Source: Blautia coccoides (lineage in GTDB: Bacteria > Bacillota > Clostridia > Lachnospirales > Lachnospiraceae). From it: a DNA stretch of 64,000 bases. This document shows positions 1 to 8,073 of the stretch, piece after piece. The stretch lies in contig NZ_CP136422.1 in the NCBI RefSeq assembly GCF_034355335.1, forward strand, positions 263,001-327,000, in the 5' to 3' direction. A program made the translations under genes and the position numbers. The notes below the pieces were generated by a model, which saw only the letters and a list, made by a program, of their open reading frames with translations, was not told the DNA's origin and made no database searches. Position 1 is the stretch's first letter. Each line of letters opens with the position of its first letter.

Positions 1-1339
1 GAAACTTCGGAAGACAGGAGGCATCCTGTTCAGCCAAGGATCTTATGGTTATGTGCCCGTCATGGGGATAGCTCAGACAGATGGCATACAGATGAGATCC
101 ATTTACGGTGAAGCGGAAATCCTCTTTTGTAAAAACCTTATCCTTCCCATCCGTGAACTGCCCTTCCTCCACTATAGTAGGACCTTCCGCCGCGGTGCGC
201 CAGACATGGGAGCCATAGATCGCTTCCCCGTTGGCCTCCAGCCATTCCCCGATCTCAAGAAGGACAGCGGTATCTTCGGCTGATATGGTCCCGTCCGCTT
301 TTGGCCCCACATTCAAAAGGAGGTTTCCGTTTTTGCTGACCACATCTGCCAGGTCACAGATAATATCCTTTGCCTTTTTAAAATCATTGTTTTCTGTATA
401 ACACCAGGAATTTTTCGCAATAGCCGTGTCGGTCTGCCAGTAAAACGGCTGGACATTTGCAAATTGTCCCCGTTCGATATCTACAAGGGCGGTGCCGAAC
501 ATAAAGGCATCATGCTTGTAGGCAATGAGGACTTCCTCATTCCATTCCACTGCCCGGTTGTAGTAATAAGCCGCTATTTTTTGGAGATAAGGTTTGGCGC
601 TGCTGTGCTGGATCCACCAGTCAAAATACAGCTCTTTTATCTGATAGCGGTCAATCAGTTCACAAGTCCGGATCATCCAGTCCTCCAGGAAGTCTTTTGT
701 GGGAACCGGTTCACTGAACAGGTCCTGGTGGTCACCCTCCGGCATGGCGGGCCAGTAAAAGTCCCCTTCTTTTTCCGCATCTGTGATATCGCTCTCAAAA
801 TCCTTCCCGTGTCCCATAAAGAACCAATGCTCTATGCGGTGGGTAGAAGCGCCGTTTACAAGTCCTCTTTTCCCCATCTCCTCCGTCAGTTCCCCTAGTA
901 CATCGCGTTTCGGCCCCATTTCGTAAGCGTTCCAATGGGAAATGTCGCTGCGGTACATCTGAAAGCCGTCATGATGTTCTGCCACAGGCACAACATATCT
1001 GGCTCCTGCTTTCCGAAACAGGTCAGTCCATGCGGCGGCGTCAAAATGTTCGGCTTTGAACAGGGGGATAAAATCTTTGTAGCCAAACTCTTTCTGGCTG
1101 CCGTATACTTGCTGGTGATGGCGGAATTCAGGGCTTCCCTGAATATACATATTTCTGGAATACCATTCATTTCCAAAGGCGGGAACACTGTACACACCCC
1201 AATGGATAAAAATACCGAATTTGGCATCCCTGAACCATTTGGGAGTCCGGTGCTGTGACAGAGAATCCCAGTTGTCCCGGTAAGGTCCTTTGGCAATCAC
1301 ATCTTCAATCTGCTGTAAATAAGCTTTTTTACTGTACAT
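1..1339 (-). CDS. Alpha-L-fucosidase, GH29 (3' end beyond window)
   Basis: This is a retaining exo-fucosidase releasing alpha-L-fucose from glycans. About 446 codons are visible and the frame is open to the left edge. The GH29 hallmarks are clear: FGIFIHWGVYS near residues 41-51, the HHDGFQMY strand near 122-129, and YFDWW with the likely nucleophile Asp near 240. The ATG at 1337-1339 follows an AAAGGAG site at good spacing. No signal peptide is seen, so a cytoplasmic enzyme acting on imported oligosaccharides is likely. It is divergent from the AraC gene at 1579, which probably controls it. The family call is firm; the exact linkage preference is unknown. Confidence 0.93.
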   Translation of the reverse strand, partial: MYSKKAYLQQIEDVIAKGPYRDNWDSLSQHRTPKWFRDAKFGIFIHWGVYSVPAFGNEWYSRNMYIQGSPEFRHHQQVYGSQKEFGYKDFIPLFKAEHFDAAAWTDLFRKAGARYVVPVAEHHDGFQMYRSDISHWNAYEMGPKRDVLGELTEEMGKRGLVNGASTHRIEHWFFMGHGKDFESDITDAEKEGDFYWPAMPEGDHQDLFSEPVPTKDFLEDWMIRTCELIDRYQIKELYFDWWIQHSSAKPYLQKIAAYYYNRAVEWNEEVLIAYKHDAFMFGTALVDIERGQFANVQPFYWQTDTAIAKNSWCYTENNDFKKAKDIICDLADVVSKNGNLLLNVGPKADGTISAEDTAVLLEIGEWLEANGEAIYGSHVWRTAAEGPTIVEEGQFTDGKDKVFTKEDFRFTVNGSHLYAICLSYPHDGHITIRSLAEQDASCLPKF

Positions 1340-1400
1340 AGGCAATTCTCCTTTAGATGGCCATATTTTACGGCTGCCGCGTGCACGGCTGTTTGTCTTT

Positions 1401-1429
1401 ATTGTAAAACAGTGATAAACAAATAAGAA
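1401..1429 (-). promoter_or_regulatory. Probable promoter of the fucosidase gene
   Basis: On the minus strand TTCTTA (1429-1424) and TACAAT (1406-1401) are separated by 17 bases. They lie about 60 bases upstream of the fucosidase ATG. The -35 match is modest. Confidence 0.4.
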
Positions 1430-1502
1430 GACAGAGCAGCGTCAAGTTCCATAGGGAAATGTCGTTATTTCCAGAATAACTGTCCCGGAAACAGAGAAAT
1501 AG

Positions 1503-1531
1503 TTTCCATATCTCCGTTAATTCGGTATAAT
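1503..1531 (+). promoter_or_regulatory. Promoter of the AraC gene
   Basis: TTTCCA (1503-1508) and a perfect TATAAT (1526-1531) with a 17-base spacer stand about 50 bases before the ATG at 1579. The region between the two divergent promoters is the expected place for the AraC operator. Confidence 0.6.
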
Positions 1532-1578
1532 ATAGGAAACGTAACGACTTCGGGAGATATCCCAAAAGGAGAACAACA

Positions 1579-2463
1579 ATGGCGGATGTAAATTATAAAC
1601 TCAGCCTAGAGGGCATCCAATTCCATATAGTGTCCGTCGGAAGAGGAAACACCGGACATATCAAAATGCATTCCCACAGTATTGCCAGTTATGAGATCCA
1701 TTATATAGAAGCAGGACAGGGCGTGCTGCGCCTTCGCAGAGATGAATATACGCTGAAACAAGGGACTTTTTATCTGACAGGACCGGGTATTGCCCATGAA
1801 CAGATCACAATATCCGAGGAACCTATGAGGGAGATCGTAATGTATTATACGGTTCCCCTGGTCTGCGGGGGCGGGGAGAACCGTAAAAGCCATAAAAAGA
1901 GGGAGCCATGGCTGGAACAGCTCCTCAGCCAGCGGTTCTGGATCGGTGAGGGGCCGCGGGAGGTTTGGGAGCCGTTTAAGCGGATCATCTGCGAGATACA
2001 GGAGAAACTGCCGGGTTACCGGACACTGGTGCCCTTTTTGGCCGGTGAGCTGTTCATTTCTCTGGGAAGGCTGTATCAGACAGGGACCATGGATACCGGT
2101 GATACCTATGTTCCCTGTTCGGATGAAGCAAAGTACCTGCAGATAGAGCGGATTTTTCTGGATGACCCGGTGCATATCACGATCCGGGAGCTGGCAAAGG
2201 AGCTGGGGCTGAGTGTGCGCCAGGTACAGCGCCTGATGAAGAGCCATTACGGCATGACCTTCCGGCAGATGCAGATGGAAAATAAACTGGAACTTGTATG
2301 CCGAATGCTTGAGGAAAAGGAAAATTCCCTGGAGGAGATAGCAGAGCGGACCGGGTTTTCTTCGGCGGATTATCTTGGATACTGTTTCAAACAGAAATAC
2401 GGTATACCGCCCGGAAAATACCGGAGGAAAGAGGAGGAGAGTGTTTCATGGCAAAAATACTGA
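1579..2463 (+). CDS. AraC-family regulator with cupin sensor
   Basis: This 294-residue protein has an N-terminal cupin-like sensor (HSHS and YEIHYIEAG near residues 32-48). Two C-terminal helix-turn-helix motifs follow: one around IRELAKELGLSVRQVQRL, and one around IAERTGFSSADYLGYCF ending in the typical GIPPGKYR. The start has an AAAGGAG site. It is divergent from the GH29 gene, so it is probably a sugar-responsive activator of fucose-glycan use. Its last 16 bases overlap the following response regulator gene, which is unusual because that gene begins an unrelated exporter module. Confidence 0.9.
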   Translation: MADVNYKLSLEGIQFHIVSVGRGNTGHIKMHSHSIASYEIHYIEAGQGVLRLRRDEYTLKQGTFYLTGPGIAHEQITISEEPMREIVMYYTVPLVCGGGENRKSHKKREPWLEQLLSQRFWIGEGPREVWEPFKRIICEIQEKLPGYRTLVPFLAGELFISLGRLYQTGTMDTGDTYVPCSDEAKYLQIERIFLDDPVHITIRELAKELGLSVRQVQRLMKSHYGMTFRQMQMENKLELVCRMLEEKENSLEEIAERTGFSSADYLGYCFKQKYGIPPGKYRRKEEESVSWQKY

Positions 2464-3119
2464 TCATTGAGGATGATACAAATATAAATAATATGGTCTC
2501 AGAATATCTGAGCGGCAATGGATATGCGTGTACACAGGCATTTTCAGGGAGCGAAGGTTCTCTCAGATTCTCCATGGAGGAGTTTGATCTGATCCTTCTG
2601 GACCTTATGCTCCCGGGTATGACAGGGGAGGAGCTGATCAGGATGTTTGCGGGAAAAGTCCCGGTCATTGTCCTTTCCGCGAAAAATGAGCTGGACAGCA
2701 AGGTGGAGCTTCTCACCGCTGGGGCTAATGACTATATCTGCAAGCCCTTTGATCTAAAAGAACTGCTTGTGCGGGTCCAGGTACAGCTCCGTTCCCTGCC
2801 GGCTTCAAAACTGCCGGATGCCCAGACAGAACTGCACTATAAAGACTGGATCCTTGACCCGGAGACCCGGGAAATGACGGCAGCCGGTCAGCCTGTGGAA
2901 CTGACACTGCATGAATTCCGCATACTTGAACTATTGATGAAGCATCCGAAGAAGGTATTTACGAAACAGCTTATATATGAATACGCCTGGGAGGAAGCGT
3001 ATTTTGTGGAGGACAAGACCATCAATGTCCATATCAGCAATATCCGCTCCAAGCTGAAACCAAGCGGGACGGATTCCTATATACAGACTGTCTGGGGAAT
3101 GGGCTTTAAACTTTCTTAA
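2448..3119 (+). CDS. OmpR/PhoB-type response regulator
   Basis: This 223-residue two-domain regulator has a receiver domain (acidic pair EDD at 8-10, phospho-acceptor Asp52 in LILLDLMLPG, CKPFD switch lysine) and a C-terminal winged helix that ends with TVWGMGFKLS. The start lies inside the end of the AraC gene and is preceded by GAGGAGGAG, so translation may be coupled. The cognate kinase is probably the gene at 4961, separated from it by the ABC exporter pair. This order is typical of bacitracin/lantibiotic-type detoxification modules. Confidence 0.92.
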   Translation: MAKILIIEDDTNINNMVSEYLSGNGYACTQAFSGSEGSLRFSMEEFDLILLDLMLPGMTGEELIRMFAGKVPVIVLSAKNELDSKVELLTAGANDYICKPFDLKELLVRVQVQLRSLPASKLPDAQTELHYKDWILDPETREMTAAGQPVELTLHEFRILELLMKHPKKVFTKQLIYEYAWEEAYFVEDKTINVHISNIRSKLKPSGTDSYIQTVWGMGFKLS

Positions 3120-3221
3120 CCTTTCCTTTTCGCTTTTTACAATCTATGCCTTTATACTTGAATTTGTAAAGAGGAACTGCTTTAGCAAGAAAAACAGCAG
3201 GGAAAAAAGAGAGGAGACAAA

Positions 3222-4142
3222 ATGAATACAGATTATGCGGTGAGAACCCACGGTTTAACAAAATTTTACGGGCAGAAGCCGGCTGTGGACCATATTGATA
3301 TGTATGTTAAGAAGGGGGAGATCTATGGATTTATCGGCCGAAACGGCGCGGGAAAATCCACAACGCTGAAAATGCTCTGCGGCCTGGCACATCCCACGGA
3401 GGGAGAAATCTCATTATTCGGCTCTCCGGTATCTGACCAGACTGCCAGACGCCGTGTGGGAATGCTCATAGAGAATGCGGGCCTTTATCCGAACTGCACA
3501 GCCAGGGAGAATATGATACTGAAGGCCCAATGCCTGGGATTGGTGCATATGGACAGCGTGGACCGTTTCCTGAAGCTCATAAATATGGCGGATACGGGAA
3601 ATAAAAAGGTGAAACAGTTCTCCATGGGCATGAAACAGCGACTGGGGATCGCAATGGCCCTTCTTGGCAATCCGGACCTTTTGATCCTGGATGAGCCGAT
3701 CAACGGTCTGGACCCGGAGGGCATCCGGGAAATAAGGGAATGCCTGCTGAAACTAAATAAGGAAGAAGGAAAGACCATCCTCATCAGCTCCCATATCCTG
3801 GGGGAACTGAGCAAAATAGCCACCCAATACGGGATCATCAAGGACGGGCAGCTCATTCGTCAGATGACCAAAGAGGATCTGGAAGAGCAGTGCCGTGATT
3901 ACCTTCTTGTTGAGGTAGAACATGCAGAGCGTGCGGCAGCAGTGCTGGCAGAGAACATTCCGGATGCATCCTATGAGGTGTTTGCGCAGGGGAGGATCCA
4001 TATCTATGATTATCTGGACAGCGGTAAAGTAACTACACTTCTTGTGCAGAACGGGGTCACAGTGTTTTCCTGCGGGCTTCATCAGATAGACCTGGAACAA
4101 TATTTTCTGGAACTTATGGACGGGGGTGCGAAAAATGCTTAA
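3222..4142 (+). CDS. ABC transporter ATPase, BcrA-like
   Basis: This 306-residue nucleotide-binding protein has Walker A GRNGAGKST (39-47), signature FSMGMKQR, Walker B LLILDEPINGLDP and a switch His in ISSHILGEL. It has the roughly 80-residue C-terminal extension common in BcrA/NatA-type drug and antimicrobial-peptide exporters. The 100-base gap after the response regulator has room for its own promoter. Its stop overlaps the permease start by 8 bases, so the two form one transporter. The substrate (peptide antibiotic or lipid-cycle inhibitor) is inferred from context only. Confidence 0.9.
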   Translation: MNTDYAVRTHGLTKFYGQKPAVDHIDMYVKKGEIYGFIGRNGAGKSTTLKMLCGLAHPTEGEISLFGSPVSDQTARRRVGMLIENAGLYPNCTARENMILKAQCLGLVHMDSVDRFLKLINMADTGNKKVKQFSMGMKQRLGIAMALLGNPDLLILDEPINGLDPEGIREIRECLLKLNKEEGKTILISSHILGELSKIATQYGIIKDGQLIRQMTKEDLEEQCRDYLLVEVEHAERAAAVLAENIPDASYEVFAQGRIHIYDYLDSGKVTTLLVQNGVTVFSCGLHQIDLEQYFLELMDGGAKNA

Positions 4143-4941
4143 TTTACTTAGAATGGATCTCAGAAGGATGTTCCGCGGGAAGGCGGCTTATGTGTGTCTT
4201 GGAATCCTGGTATTTACAACGGTGTTTACCTACACACTTATGTATTTGATCCAGGACCCGGGGATGCGGGAATTTCTTATAAAACATGGGATGACCATCA
4301 CGGCCACATCGGGAAATATCAAAGAGTCTTTGAATTCCACATCCCTTGTGGAACTGTTTCACCAGACCAATGTCAGCGGCGGATTGCTGCCGGTTATATC
4401 AGGGACGTTGGCTGCACTGTTCATCTGTACGGATTTTGACAGTGGATTTATTAAGAATATCCTGTCTGTACATGAGAATAAATGGGATTATATATTGAGC
4501 AAAAGTGCCTGCCTTTTCCTTGTGAACCTGTTCTTTATCACAGTGACATTTCTGACTGCACTTGGGCTTAACGCTGTACTGGGTGGGTTCTTTTTCTATA
4601 ACAAGGCAGTAGATATGCTGTTTTATGTTTTTTGTATCTGGATGGTCTCGAATGGATTCAGTGCGCTTATCCTGATGATCTGCATGATCACCAGGAGTAA
4701 GGCGGCCGGAGTGGCCGGGGCCTTTATTCTGTGCAGCGGGCTGATCGTGCTGCTGGTAAGCTCTCTTCTGAACCTTTTCGGTGCGGGGGAGATCATGAAC
4801 TATACGCTGTATATGAATCTTGCAGAATGTCCGCTGGGATACGATGGGTTATCTGCCCTCCGTCCGGTTATTGTCGGAGCGGTCTTCTGTGTTATCTATG
4901 CTGCAGCCGGAAAAGTGATTTTAACAAAAAAGGATGTCTGA
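4135..4941 (+). CDS. ABC-2 type permease, BcrB-like
   Basis: This membrane protein of about 268 residues has around six hydrophobic segments, the first near residues 20-40. It starts MLNLLRMDLRRMFRGK, a cytoplasmic basic leader typical of ABC-2 exporter subunits. The ATG at 4135 follows GGGGGTG at good spacing, so I prefer it to the GTG at 4126. It overlaps the ATPase gene by 8 bases and is followed 19 bases later by the histidine kinase. It probably exports, or relieves the target of, a cell-envelope antibiotic. Confidence 0.85.
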   Translation: MLNLLRMDLRRMFRGKAAYVCLGILVFTTVFTYTLMYLIQDPGMREFLIKHGMTITATSGNIKESLNSTSLVELFHQTNVSGGLLPVISGTLAALFICTDFDSGFIKNILSVHENKWDYILSKSACLFLVNLFFITVTFLTALGLNAVLGGFFFYNKAVDMLFYVFCIWMVSNGFSALILMICMITRSKAAGVAGAFILCSGLIVLLVSSLLNLFGAGEIMNYTLYMNLAECPLGYDGLSALRPVIVGAVFCVIYAAAGKVILTKKDV

Positions 4942-4960
4942 TTCCTGATAGGAGGGTTTT

Positions 4961-5854
4961 ATGCTTCTGCTGATCGTGGTGCTTATCATATTGCTTACTA
5001 TAATGCTTCTGACATTGCTGCATTACCGCCGGGAGATCGTGCGGCTTACGAGACAGCTGGACATTATTGAGGACGGAAGCCGGATCGAGCTGTCTGCCTC
5101 AGTCCGGTCTAAGGAATTTATGGCACTTTATCAGAAGCTTGAGACTCTCCTTGAGACCTTCCGTGCCAGCCGTTTTCAGTATGAAAGATCTCAGAAACAG
5201 TTAAAGAAGACCATATCCAACCTTGCGCATGATATCCGTACGCCCCTTACCAGCGCTGCGGGGTATCTGCAGATGCTGGAGGAGTGCCGGGACATGGATA
5301 CCCAGAAGCGGTATATCTCCATTGTCCAAAGCCGTCTTGATGAGCTGAAAGAGATGCTGGAAGAATTATTTCTCTACACAAAGCTCACAAATGAGGATTT
5401 TGTCTTAGAGTGCAGTCCAACCCCGGTATTTCCGGTGCTGTGTGACGCTATGGTAGGTCTGTATCATGTGTTTGATGAGCAGGGGGCGGAGCCGGAGATC
5501 CAATTCGAGGATGAATCGCTCCTTGTTTTGGCTTCACCGGAAAGCCTGGGACGGATATTCCGCAATCTGATCAATAATGCCCTCCTGCATGGCGCAGGGG
5601 GACTTTGTGTTGTCCAGAAAGGGGACAGGATCACCTTCTCAAATCCTGTGGAGAACCCTTCCGCCATTGACCCGGACCAGATGTTTGAACGGTTCTACAA
5701 GGCGGACAGTTCCAGAAAAAAGGGATCTTCCGGTCTGGGACTGGCTATAGTCAGTGAGCTGATGCGGAGGATGAGTGGTGCTGTAAAAGCTGAGATCCAT
5801 GGAAATTTTCTGGAAATAGAGCTGATGTTTTCTCTGGCGGAAAAGGAGGTTTGA
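4961..5854 (+). CDS. Sensor histidine kinase with one membrane segment
   Basis: This 297-residue kinase has one N-terminal membrane helix (about 2-21), no extracellular sensor domain, a dimerisation helix with His90 in NLAHDIRTPL, an N box NLINNALLHG and a G box GSSGLGLAIV. Kinases with almost no outside domain usually take their signal from a partner ABC transporter, as in BceS-type systems. The BcrAB-like genes directly upstream fit that. Its partner is the response regulator at 2448. Confidence 0.9.
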   Translation: MLLLIVVLIILLTIMLLTLLHYRREIVRLTRQLDIIEDGSRIELSASVRSKEFMALYQKLETLLETFRASRFQYERSQKQLKKTISNLAHDIRTPLTSAAGYLQMLEECRDMDTQKRYISIVQSRLDELKEMLEELFLYTKLTNEDFVLECSPTPVFPVLCDAMVGLYHVFDEQGAEPEIQFEDESLLVLASPESLGRIFRNLINNALLHGAGGLCVVQKGDRITFSNPVENPSAIDPDQMFERFYKADSSRKKGSSGLGLAIVSELMRRMSGAVKAEIHGNFLEIELMFSLAEKEV

Positions 5855-5956
5855 CGCCCGGGGCATGGCTCCGTGTGTAATTTGCAATATTTTGTATAAG
5901 AAATAAAATAAATTAAAATTGGTTTGGTGTTATTATCTTAGAGTAGACAATATAGG

Positions 5957-5985
5957 AACCGGGGCAGCAGACCGCGGCCCCGGTT
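5957..5985 (+). promoter_or_regulatory. Leader hairpin before the DUF2264 gene
   Basis: AACCGGGGC (5957-5965) pairs exactly with GCCCCGGTT (5977-5985) around an 11-base loop, 6 bases before the AAGGAGG site. No T-run follows, so it is not a terminator. It may stabilise the mRNA or adjust translation. Confidence 0.45.
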
Positions 5986-6001
5986 TGGCAAGGAGGACAA
6001 C

Positions 6002-8014
6002 GTGAGATTTGAGATCAATACACCAGATCATGAGAAAAGTCCCTACACAGGAATGACGAAAAGGCATTGGGCAGATGCCGCACAGTTTCTGCTGGATGGG
6101 ATATTTTCAAATATTACGGATTTTGATACGCCTGTGTACTGTCCGAGGACGGAGTTTACAGTCAGTTATCCCAATGAGGGAAGCCCGGAGTGGAAAAAGT
6201 ATGCGGCGGGATTTGAAGGGCTGGCCCGGAGCTTTCTGATAGCTGCCCCCCTTCTTCACAACAGGCCGGATGCGGTTACAGCAGGGTATTCCGTTAAGGA
6301 ATATTACAGGGAACATATCCTTCGCGCAGTGACAAAGGGAACCGGGGATTATATGCTTTCTTACAGGGAACTGGAGGCAATGTCAGGTGAAAAGGAACAC
6401 TGTTTCCAGCACACCTGTGAGTGCGCGTCCCTGGCCATTGGGCTGTGGCAGTGCAAAGAGGTCATATGGGATACCTATACCCGGCAGGAAAGGGACAGGA
6501 TAGCAGGGTATCTGCTGGAATTTGGAAATGCCAGGACGGTTCCCCACAACTGGCGCCTGTTCAATATGCTGATCCTGGGTTTCCTTTGGAACCAGGGGTA
6601 TGAGATAGATGAAAATAAGATGAGGGACCACGCACAGGTCATACTTTCCTACTATGCCGGAGACGGGTGGTACAGAGACGGGCACCGGTTTGACTACTAC
6701 AGCCCCTGGGCGTTCCATGTGTATTCAGCCATCTGGAATGTGTGGTATGGGTATGAAAAGGAACCGGAAACAGCGGAGCGATTTGAGGCCTATTCAAACA
6801 GCTTACTGGAAACATACGAGGGGATGTTTGACAGGGATGCCCATGTGACTATGTGGGGGAGGAGCGGAATCTACCGCAATGCGGCATCCGCCCCGTTTGC
6901 CTCCGTCTTTTTCTTGAGGGAACACCGGATCGCGCCGGGTTTGGCAAGGCGGATCAACTCCGGTGCGCTGCTCCAGTTCATTGAAAATGAAAAGGTATTT
7001 GAAAATGGCGTGCCTGTTCTGGGGTTTTATGGGCAATTCCCGCCTATGCTCCAGGATTACAGTTGTGCGGAAAGTCCATTTTGGATGGCAAATCCCTTTC
7101 TCTGCCTGAATCTTCCGGATGGGCATCCCTTCTGGACGGAGACGGAGAGTAATGGGGACTGGGAAACCCTTTCGGAAGATTCCTATGCTTCCTATATCAT
7201 GGACGGCCCCGGAATCGCGGCGTTCCATCAGGGGGCTAACGGGGCCGCAGAGTTCTGTACGGCAAAAAATGTCTTTCACCCTGAGGATGATTATATCAAA
7301 GCATACATCCGTCTGGCATTCCATAGCCGCTATCCATGGGAGGACTTTGACTACCGGGGAGCGGAGGCCATGCAGTACAGCCTGAGATATGACTGGGAGG
7401 AGCAGGTGCAGATTCCCAATATCATGCTGTACGCAGGAGAAAAAGACGGGGTGCTTTACCGCCAGGAGTATTTTGGGTTCCGGTATAATTTCCAGGGGCT
7501 GGCTTCCATGAATCTGGCGGATATTCCCCTGGCAAACGGCATCCTGCATGCAGACCGGATGAGGATACATGAAAAGCCTTTTACCCTTACCGTGGGAGCC
7601 TATGGATTTCCCGTGGAGGGAAAGACAGTGACCGAGAGAAGAAGGGATGAAAATGCTGAGGCGCTGATCGTGAAAAATCAGGACAGGAGCTTGGCCTTTG
7701 TTAGTTATTGGGGTTTTGACAGTATTGAGAGCAAAGAGAGAGTGGGTGTCAATGCTGTTTCAAAAAAGAGTATCCTGCTGTACGGAAAGTGCAGGAGAGA
7801 GGAATACTACGAGTACAGACCTTACATGATGATCTATGCTGTCCTGACCGTGGAGGGGAGAGACTTCACGCAGGAAGAGTTGTTTCCCATTGAGCGGATT
7901 GGGTTTGCCGATGCAGGGAAATGCGGGGGCACAGGTCCGGTGGAGATCACCTTAAGATCCGGCAGAGTGCTGCAGGTGAATTATGAGGGCATGGAAGGCA
8001 GACTGCGTTTATAA
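6002..8014 (+). CDS. DUF2264 protein, GH154-like glycan enzyme
   Basis: This 670-residue soluble protein has the DUF2264 opening (SPYTGMTKRHWADAAQFLL) and many aromatic and acidic patches such as WYRDGHRFDYYSPWAF and MWGRSGIYR. These suggest an alpha-toroid followed by a beta-rich C-terminal part. DUF2264 proteins are related to the family now classed as GH154, which includes beta-glucuronidases; that link is from memory. The GTG start at 6002 is fixed by AAGGAGG five bases upstream. No signal peptide is seen. It sits next to a GH88 and importer locus, so it may release a uronic acid in the cytoplasm. It shares a terminator with the convergent AraC gene. Confidence 0.75.
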   Translation: MRFEINTPDHEKSPYTGMTKRHWADAAQFLLDGIFSNITDFDTPVYCPRTEFTVSYPNEGSPEWKKYAAGFEGLARSFLIAAPLLHNRPDAVTAGYSVKEYYREHILRAVTKGTGDYMLSYRELEAMSGEKEHCFQHTCECASLAIGLWQCKEVIWDTYTRQERDRIAGYLLEFGNARTVPHNWRLFNMLILGFLWNQGYEIDENKMRDHAQVILSYYAGDGWYRDGHRFDYYSPWAFHVYSAIWNVWYGYEKEPETAERFEAYSNSLLETYEGMFDRDAHVTMWGRSGIYRNAASAPFASVFFLREHRIAPGLARRINSGALLQFIENEKVFENGVPVLGFYGQFPPMLQDYSCAESPFWMANPFLCLNLPDGHPFWTETESNGDWETLSEDSYASYIMDGPGIAAFHQGANGAAEFCTAKNVFHPEDDYIKAYIRLAFHSRYPWEDFDYRGAEAMQYSLRYDWEEQVQIPNIMLYAGEKDGVLYRQEYFGFRYNFQGLASMNLADIPLANGILHADRMRIHEKPFTLTVGAYGFPVEGKTVTERRRDENAEALIVKNQDRSLAFVSYWGFDSIESKERVGVNAVSKKSILLYGKCRREEYYEYRPYMMIYAVLTVEGRDFTQEELFPIERIGFADAGKCGGTGPVEITLRSGRVLQVNYEGMEGRLRL

Positions 8015-8019
8015 AAAGG

Positions 8020-8073
8020 ACCGCTGTACAGCAGCCACAGATAGGGGCTGCTGTACAGCGGTTTATTTTTTTT
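8020..8073. terminator. Bidirectional terminator
   Basis: A 17-base stem (8020-8036 with 8046-8062) and 9-base loop are followed by TTATTTTTTTT on the plus strand, and AAAAAGG precedes the stem, giving a short T-run on the minus strand. It ends the DUF2264 gene and covers the 3' end of the convergent AraC gene. Confidence 0.9.

Noticed and set aside
895..1296. Minus-strand ORF of 133 codons
   Set aside because: It lies in another frame inside the GH29 gene, which carries the conserved motifs and continues to the window edge.
1606..2247. Minus-strand ORF of 213 codons
   Set aside because: It is opposite the AraC gene and has no family features or ribosome site.
6803..7570. Minus-strand ORF of 255 codons
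   Set aside because: It lies opposite the DUF2264 gene and shows no recognisable motif.
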